Source of the DNA: an uncultured Prevotella sp.
GTDB taxonomy: Bacteria > Bacteroidota > Bacteroidia > Bacteroidales > Bacteroidaceae
Length of the DNA: 35,873 bases
Direction of reading: 5' to 3'
Assembly: GCA_900315765.1 (NCBI GenBank)
Contig: ONAK01000084.1
Coordinates: forward strand, 1-35,873
The notes under the pieces were generated by a model that was not told the origin of the DNA, searched no databases, and saw only the letters and a list, made by a program, of their open reading frames with translations. The translations under genes were made by a program, and so were the position numbers. This document shows positions 32,189 through 35,873 of this stretch, in pieces; the stretch's first letter is position 1, and the number at the start of each line of letters is the position of its first letter.

Positions 32189-32218
32189 GGTTACATGGTT
32201 ACAGCTGTAACCGTAACC
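32189..32218. repeat. Second copy of the palindrome, with 2 bases missing
   Basis: The same left arm GGTTACATGGTTACAG is followed by CTGTAACCGTAACC. The right arm lacks the AT found in the first copy. The centres of the two palindromes are 122 bp apart, and both are followed within a few bases by ACGTTG, so a longer segment was probably duplicated. Confidence 0.9.
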
Positions 32219-32252
32219 ACGTTGATGCCTCGCGAGTAAAAATTAACTTATA

Positions 32253-32393
32253 CAAGTACAATCCTTAACCCTAGCAAGTACACAGCCTAAGGAAAACAGG
32301 TACAATACCACATCAGAAATATCATTTGCCTATACCCAAACGACTGTGCGCCTATACGCAAACAGCTGTTCGACTATACCCGATTTCAATCGC
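32253..32393. repeat. Iteron-like array: six short motifs phased at 22/22/33/22/22 bp
   Basis: CAAGTACA occurs at 32253 and 32275 and CAGGTACA at 32297, each 22 bp apart. After 33 bp comes a second motif, CTATACCC at 32330, CTATACGC at 32352 and CTATACCC at 32374, again 22 bp apart. The first two units of the second set are longer matches (GCCTATAC, then C or G, then CAAAC). All steps are multiples of 11 bp, so all six motifs face the same side of the helix. The array and the palindromes fill the 370-base spacer between the HU-like gene and the unknown gene. No other gene is seen in it. Confidence 0.85.
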
Positions 32394-32416
32394 ACTCCAG
32401 CATCATAGTCATCTAT

Positions 32417-33037
32417 TTATATCTCTGTATAGATGTGTTCCTTGCCACGTAGCGTCATCAGCAGTTTAGGATTGTTACCCTTGGTCCATTCTTGCAGTTG
32501 TTTGCGAGCAGAGTAGAGCGTGAGTCCTGTGATTCGGGCAAACATGCCGGCTGTGATAAAGCCGCTTCGCTGCAAGCAGTCGCGCATCATCTGTTCCAAC
32601 TTCTGCTTATCGGCCAGAATCTCCTGGGTGTCAGGATTATGATAGCGGCGAAATCCGTCGAGCCACTTCATTATCTCATGCTCCCACATCTTACCAGGAT
32701 TATACTCCACACCCTCAAGCCTAACGTCGCGATCCTTCACCTGGTCGGCATCAGTCACCTGTTTGGCCATCGACAGCTTTGGAGCAAACGACCCTATTGG
32801 CGTATCGATACGATACCCCTCGGCCAGGAATCTGCCCGCAGCACGCACAAAGGCATCCATCGCCCTATTCAGTTCGCCATATCGCAGGTAGTTCATCCGC
32901 TCGCAATACTCCTCGAGCTGCTTCATATTAAGTTTCATCCCGCTCTTTGGCCGAACATATACAATATTACGTCCATCCTCCCCCTTAACAGGTGTGGGAT
33001 GTACCTCATACCACATTCCACTATTCTTTCTTGGCAT
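32417..33037 (-). CDS. HU-like DNA-binding protein (HU-HIG type) with a C-terminal helical extension
   Basis: A 206-residue cytoplasmic protein. Residues 1-115 (MPRKNSGMWYEVHPTPVKG, VYVRPKSGMKLNMKQLEEYC, AAGRFLAEGYRIDTPIGSFAP) match the HU-like domain common in Bacteroidales, which differs from canonical HU and often sits near VirE/DUF3987 genes. The C-terminal part (about 140-206, GFITAGMFARITGLTLYSARKQLQEW) looks like a winged-helix or other HTH. The ATG at 33037 is preferred over the longer frame to 33097 because the family begins MxRKNxxMWY and the promoter lies between the two. It is transcribed towards the iteron-bearing spacer and the unknown/primase genes. It may bend or organise DNA at the repeats. 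That link is inferred from position. Confidence 0.8.
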   Translation of the reverse strand: MPRKNSGMWYEVHPTPVKGEDGRNIVYVRPKSGMKLNMKQLEEYCERMNYLRYGELNRAMDAFVRAAGRFLAEGYRIDTPIGSFAPKLSMAKQVTDADQVKDRDVRLEGVEYNPGKMWEHEIMKWLDGFRRYHNPDTQEILADKQKLEQMMRDCLQRSGFITAGMFARITGLTLYSARKQLQEWTKGNNPKLLMTLRGKEHIYTEI

Positions 33038-33065
33038 ACACTTTAGTTCCTTACGTAATTGCCTG

Positions 33066-33098
33066 CAAAGATACACAAAAATCTGCAAATCAACCAAA
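33066..33098 (-). promoter_or_regulatory. Promoter of the HU-like gene
   Basis: TATCTTTG on the minus strand (33066-33073) with TTTG (33095-33098) 21 bases upstream. Just further upstream an inverted GTTACA (33113-33118) ... TGTAAC (33131-33136) repeats the core motif of the palindromes at 32067 and 32189. Confidence 0.65.
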
Positions 33099-33194
33099 CC
33101 TATATGCCAAAAGTTACAAAAAAAAGTTGTTGTAACGAAGCGATTTTGGAAGATTAACGCAATTCGGCCTAAAATAAAGGCAAAGAGGGGAAGA

Positions 33195-33362
33195 ATGAAG
33201 AAGTTTAATATGGGTCAAAAAGCAAATTGGGGAGGATTGGTGAAGGAGTTAGGTTGCCAAATCGTAACCTCTATTAGCCGTCTCCTTCATCTTTGTGACG
33301 AAACTGTTGAAGCTCGTCAGCAGTTCTTCGACGAGCGAAGCGGCAAGCCGATTACCTCGTAG
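33195..33362 (+). CDS. Possible small protein, 55 residues
   Basis: An ATG at 33195 preceded by AAAGAGGGGAAGA opens a 55-residue frame (MKKFNMGQKANWGGLVKELG, then an amphipathic helix with IVTSISRLLHLCDE). It has no recognised domain. The pattern of a basic N-terminus, a Trp and a short hydrophobic helix recalls small proteins found near HU-like genes in Bacteroidales, but the match is weak. No promoter is evident. It may be chance. Confidence 0.3.
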   Translation: MKKFNMGQKANWGGLVKELGCQIVTSISRLLHLCDETVEARQQFFDERSGKPITS

Positions 33363-33424
33363 GTACAGCGCTCAATTGATATAACTTCCATCGTCTAATT
33401 TAGTTTTTGTGAATTTGAGGGACA

Positions 33425-33508
33425 ATGATGCGATTTAGCGAGAGCAGTGTAAGTTCACTTGCCAACTGCCGAGCGTGAGCATCATCGCTGTTTTCGACAG
33501 CAAAGGTA
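33425..33508 (-). ncRNA. Candidate promoter with structured leader or small RNA
   Basis: On the minus strand, TACCTTTG (33501-33508) is a good -7 box. Immediately after the likely start lies a nested inverted repeat: GCATCAT (33479-33485) pairs with ATGATGC (33425-33431), ACTGCC (33465-33470) pairs with AGCAGT (33443-33448, one G-U pair), and ACTT (33457-33460) pairs with AAGT (33451-33454). No gene starts directly after it. It could be a leader for the HU-like gene 390 bases away, a small RNA, or a repeated intergenic element. Confidence 0.35.
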
Positions 33509-33620
33509 CATCAATATATTCGAATGGTGCACCGTCGAAAAATAGTTCTTGGATTTTAACGTTTGAACAACTTACAAGCTTACTGTCCGATGAGCTTGCT
33601 CAACCTTGGTGTGCGGCAAC

Positions 33621-33748
33621 TCCCATTGCGGCATTTGGGCCATAACGGGGTAGTAGGCTACCCCTATTGTGGCATCAATGCGAATGGGTGGGATTAGGCT
33701 ACCACAATTGTGGCACTCCCTGCTGCAGGGAGTATTAGTTTACTCCCT
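33621..33748. repeat. Cluster of short palindromes and related direct repeats
   Basis: GGGGTAG (33647-33653) pairs with CTACCCC (33658-33664) across TAGG. CCACAATTGTGG (33702-33713) is a perfect palindrome. ACTCCCTGC (33715-33723) pairs with GCAGGGAGT (33725-33733) across one base, and a spare ACTCCCT follows at 33742-33748. TAGGCTACC occurs twice (33654-33662, 33695-33703), and ATTGTGGCA or ATTGCGGCA occurs three times. No T-run follows the hairpins, so they do not look like ordinary terminators. Confidence 0.7.
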
Positions 33749-33930
33749 ATTGAGTCATCTGAACTCAAACCTTTTCCGTATTAACGACAACTAAATCATG
33801 AGATTGTCAACCTGTTTAGGAAACGTCTGTCAACATATCGAGGAAAGACACTTTTGGGCAAAAACATGGGTAAAATGTACTTCGAGAGAGGGTGCTTTCG
33901 TCTTTTATCACCTAAAATACGCCAAATAGT

Positions 33931-33961
33931 TTTGCTACTTCATAAATAATCCCTATCTTTG
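33931..33961 (+). promoter_or_regulatory. Promoter of the unknown 414-residue gene
   Basis: TTTG (33931-33934) and TATCTTTG (33954-33961) are 19 bases apart, a textbook pair for this phylum. The start near 33968 rules out the in-frame TTG at 33959 and supports the ATG at 34001. Confidence 0.75.
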
Positions 33962-34000
33962 CCCATTAATTCGGTATGTGACAAACGAAACAACAGATTT

Positions 34001-35245
34001 ATGGCAATTGAAGTATCATTTACGGGGCAGATAAAGAGTCGTAAAAAACTGGTAGATAATATTACCAAGTTATCTAAGCATAGTTCTTTTGAGATTATTA
34101 TTGACGATGAGGGAGATATCTCCTTAACTCTTTGTCCTACGGGTGAGATTACCTTTCATGTCGTTGAAGGCGGATTACTGCGCAAGACAAAGGTTGAGGG
34201 CTACTTTCAAAGTACGCCAGCAGGTCCTGGATTTCATAAGGCAGCAGTCGATTTTATCGATGCTCTTGATTTGGGGAGTCTCGTCTATGAAGATGATTCG
34301 GAATATGCTAACGACCGCGACTTCACAAAACTATGTAATAATCATTTTTATCGATGGCTGGAGAGGCTTGTTGAGCTTGCTTGTCAAAAAATGGATGAAG
34401 GTAATGAAAACCCTCTATTTGTTTGTTGGCAGACAAATCAGTATATACCAGATGTCTGTGGAGCGAAAATAGTTGCTCCTACAAGTTTGTGGGACATCAA
34501 GTTCATGAACCAGTTGATACATGACAGAGGTATTGAGGCTTTCGCTGATCGTTTTTTTGTATGGCCCCATGAACAACAGGATGCAACTTTCTATAGGAAT
34601 TGCGCTATGAAAGAACTTTGGGAAGATTGCTACTATGTGTCATCAGAAAGGAGTGAAAGTGATGCTAATCTCAATAGGTCGATTATCGATAATCTTGAAA
34701 AGGCTTATGGGCTAAATCCAATGCTGCCAATTCCTTATGATAACTATTGTGAAGTTTGCCACTTGGACGGCAGATCACCCATTATACCTTCGACTGCCGT
34801 TAGCATGAATGACGGTTATAAACCAGGCTATCGTAAGGGAATGGTCAAGGAAACTATCGATAGATTGACTATAATAATACCTGGGTCATATAAACGACAT
34901 CTCGAATTCAACGATGATGACTGGCCGATAACAATTTGGAGTGACGAAAGTACAGATAGCCCAGTGTGGAGACTTACCATATTTGAGTTGGAGAAAGAAA
35001 TTGGCAAGCCCAAACTGGAAGGTAATCAATATGACTATTACGAAGATTTTGATATTGAAGGTGGTAACGGCGTATTGGCCTTACAACAATGTCAAGAAGA
35101 CGGTGACGATTTTTATATGGTTATCTGTCAGATAGCCTCAGGAACATCACTTCATCTGATAACGGTATCCTATAAGAAGCAAAAGGAGTTTGACCAGATT
35201 AGAAGTCTATTATTACTCATAACCTGTCAAAAACAAGAGGGTTAA
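34001..35245 (+). CDS. Unknown 414-residue cytoplasmic protein
   Basis: I cannot assign a family. The protein has no signal peptide or membrane segment and is acidic. The N-terminal third (MAIEVSFTGQIKSRKKLVDN, then IIIDDEGDISLTLCPTGEITF and STPAGPGFHKAAVDFIDAL) reads as a compact alpha/beta domain. The middle (about 110-260) is rich in Trp, Tyr and Cys (FVCWQTNQYIPDVCGAK, FFVWPHEQQDATFYRN, NYCEVCHLDG). The last third (about 285-414) resembles a separate alpha/beta domain (DDWPITIWSDESTDSPVWRL, DFYMVICQIASGTSLHLITV). Its codon use is visibly more AT-rich than the glycan genes, which fits acquired DNA. It has its own promoter and ends 9 bases from the convergent KilA-N-type gene. A role in immunity or defence is possible from the isolated, AT-rich setting, but nothing in the sequence proves it. 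Confidence 0.8.
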   Translation: MAIEVSFTGQIKSRKKLVDNITKLSKHSSFEIIIDDEGDISLTLCPTGEITFHVVEGGLLRKTKVEGYFQSTPAGPGFHKAAVDFIDALDLGSLVYEDDSEYANDRDFTKLCNNHFYRWLERLVELACQKMDEGNENPLFVCWQTNQYIPDVCGAKIVAPTSLWDIKFMNQLIHDRGIEAFADRFFVWPHEQQDATFYRNCAMKELWEDCYYVSSERSESDANLNRSIIDNLEKAYGLNPMLPIPYDNYCEVCHLDGRSPIIPSTAVSMNDGYKPGYRKGMVKETIDRLTIIIPGSYKRHLEFNDDDWPITIWSDESTDSPVWRLTIFELEKEIGKPKLEGNQYDYYEDFDIEGGNGVLALQQCQEDGDDFYMVICQIASGTSLHLITVSYKKQKEFDQIRSLLLLITCQKQEG

Positions 35246-35254
35246 TGTTTGTTT

Positions 35255-35873
35255 TTACTTTAGCAGATTCCTGCCCTCATTCCCTTCCAACACCTGCATT
35301 TGCTGGATAGCAATCTGATTGAGTTTTATAAGCCTTTCGCCTTGTGGTACTCCATCGTTGATAAGCACAGCATTTATGTTCTCCATATTCGAGAGGCATA
35401 TCAGCTCATTGATAGTTGCGTAGTCACGGATGTTGCCTTTCAAGTCTGGATTGGCTTCGCGCCATTGTTTGGCAGTCATTCCAAACATAGCCACATTCAG
35501 CACGTCGGCTTCCTCGGCATAGATGATGCTTGCCTGAGCAGCCGTGATTTCAGTTGGTACCAAGTGGTTCTTGATGGCATCGGTATGTATGTGGTAGTTT
35601 ATTTTGGATAACTCCCTCTTTGCTGTCCAACCCAGCATCTTTTGTTCCTCAGCTTTCAGACGTTGGTATTCCTTAACAAGTAGTAGTTGGAACTTTGGGC
35701 TTATCCACATGCCAAAGTGGTAAGCTATATCTCTATGAGCGTACGTTCCACCATAGCGGCCAGCCTTGGAGAAGATGCCAATAGCATTGGTCTTTTCTAT
35801 CCATGTCTTGACTGACAGAACGAAGTTATTGCTACCAGCCATATTTCTAAATGTACCGAATTCGGTACAATTA
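35255..35873 (-). CDS. KilA-N domain protein (5' end outside window)
   Basis: The minus-strand frame stays open to the window edge, and codons upstream of the ATG at 35842 read NCTEFGTFRN. The gene therefore starts beyond 35873 and this is its C-terminal part. SVKTWIEKTNAIGIFSKAGRYGGTYAHRDIAYHFGMWISPKFQ is the conserved end of the KilA-N domain, a DNA-binding module of phage and large DNA virus proteins. LLLVKEYQRLKAEEQ and WTAKRELSKINYHIHTDAIK continue the usual bacterial form, and MFGMTAKQWREANPDLKGNIRDYATINEL is a typical C-terminal segment. Such genes are scattered through Bacteroidales, often in variable regions. It is convergent with the unknown 414-residue gene. Confidence 0.85.
   Translation of the reverse strand, partial: NCTEFGTFRNMAGSNNFVLSVKTWIEKTNAIGIFSKAGRYGGTYAHRDIAYHFGMWISPKFQLLLVKEYQRLKAEEQKMLGWTAKRELSKINYHIHTDAIKNHLVPTEITAAQASIIYAEEADVLNVAMFGMTAKQWREANPDLKGNIRDYATINELICLSNMENINAVLINDGVPQGERLIKLNQIAIQQMQVLEGNEGRNLLK
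35852..35869. repeat. Perfect 18-bp palindrome in the KilA-N gene
   Basis: TGTACCGAATTCGGTACA reads the same on both strands. It encodes part of the conserved TEFGT segment, so it may be a coincidence of codon choice. It could also be a binding site for the encoded DNA-binding protein. Confidence 0.6.

Larger units (their letters stand above)
33363..33930. other. Gene-poor stretch with palindromes
   Basis: I see no convincing protein gene in these 568 bases. They contain the nested inverted repeat at 33425-33508, the cluster of small palindromes at 33621-33748, and otherwise AT-rich sequence. The stretch separates the primase/HU locus from the unknown 414-residue gene and may be a recombination or insertion boundary. 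Confidence 0.6.

Noticed and set aside
32253-32393. CRISPR array
   Set aside because: The repeated words are only 8 bases, the period is 22-33 bp, there are no unique spacers of normal length, and there are no cas genes.
28388-33037. Prophage or integrative conjugative element
   Set aside because: No integrase, terminase, capsid, relaxase or conjugation gene and no flanking attachment repeats are visible in the window. Only the primase-like and HU-like genes hint at mobile DNA.
33195-33362. Firm assignment of the 55-residue frame to a known small-protein family
   Set aside because: The similarity is limited to general composition, so it is kept only as a low-confidence hypothetical.
33647-33733. 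Integron attC sites or tRNA-like structures
   Set aside because: The stems are too short, there are no conserved core sites or tRNA loops, and there is no integron integrase.

Overview
The window is chromosomal DNA of a Bacteroidota bacterium, most likely Prevotellaceae (Prevotella in the wide sense). Evidence: promoters of the TAnnTTTG (-7) plus TTTG (-33) type, a SusC/SusD pair, Bacteroidales lipoprotein signals, NigD-like and HU-HIG-like proteins, a VirE/DUF3987-type protein and AT-rich spacers. Genus and family calls rest on reading the translations, not on a database search.

Layout. (1) 1-3222: housekeeping genes on the + strand: the 3' end of an RluA-family pseudouridine synthase, D-Ala-D-Ala ligase (ddl), a phospholipid-type acyltransferase and a NigD-like lipoprotein. 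(2) 3219-28314: a polysaccharide utilisation locus. A + strand operon encodes SusC, SusD, two surface glycan-binding lipoproteins with IPT/TIG domains and a GH5 endo-glucanase lipoprotein. Around it lie a GH31 alpha-xylosidase-type gene, a GH2 beta-galactosidase (broken), a GH97 alpha-galactosidase-type gene, GH3, GH9 and a two-domain esterase (alpha/beta hydrolase plus SGNH). A small cupin lipoprotein and a threonine aldolase are interspersed. The set GH5 + GH31 + GH2 + GH3 + GH9 points to xyloglucan, and the esterase suggests an acetylated form. Expected order of action: cell-surface GH5 cuts the backbone, the binding proteins and SusCD capture and import oligosaccharides, and periplasmic enzymes strip and hydrolyse them. 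(3) 28388-33037: a minus-strand locus with an HU-like protein, a 370-base spacer holding a perfect 32-bp palindrome, a damaged second copy and six short motifs phased at 22/22/33/22/22 bp, then an unknown 487-residue protein and a primase-helicase-like protein. (4) 33038-35873: a palindrome-rich, gene-poor stretch, an unknown 414-residue protein with its own promoter, and a KilA-N-type protein running off the window.

Main points for a second look. The polysaccharide locus shows repeated damage. GH31 lacks the conserved stretch that should carry an active-site His. GH5 lacks about 25-30 residues between its HHD and NE motifs. GH2 has lost about 37 bases and the reading frame. A membrane-anchored regulator next to the locus survives only as a fragment. 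This is either locus decay or an assembly artefact, and read mapping would settle it. The second is the iteron- and palindrome-bearing primase/HU locus, which looks like the core of a replicon or an autoregulated DNA-processing system.
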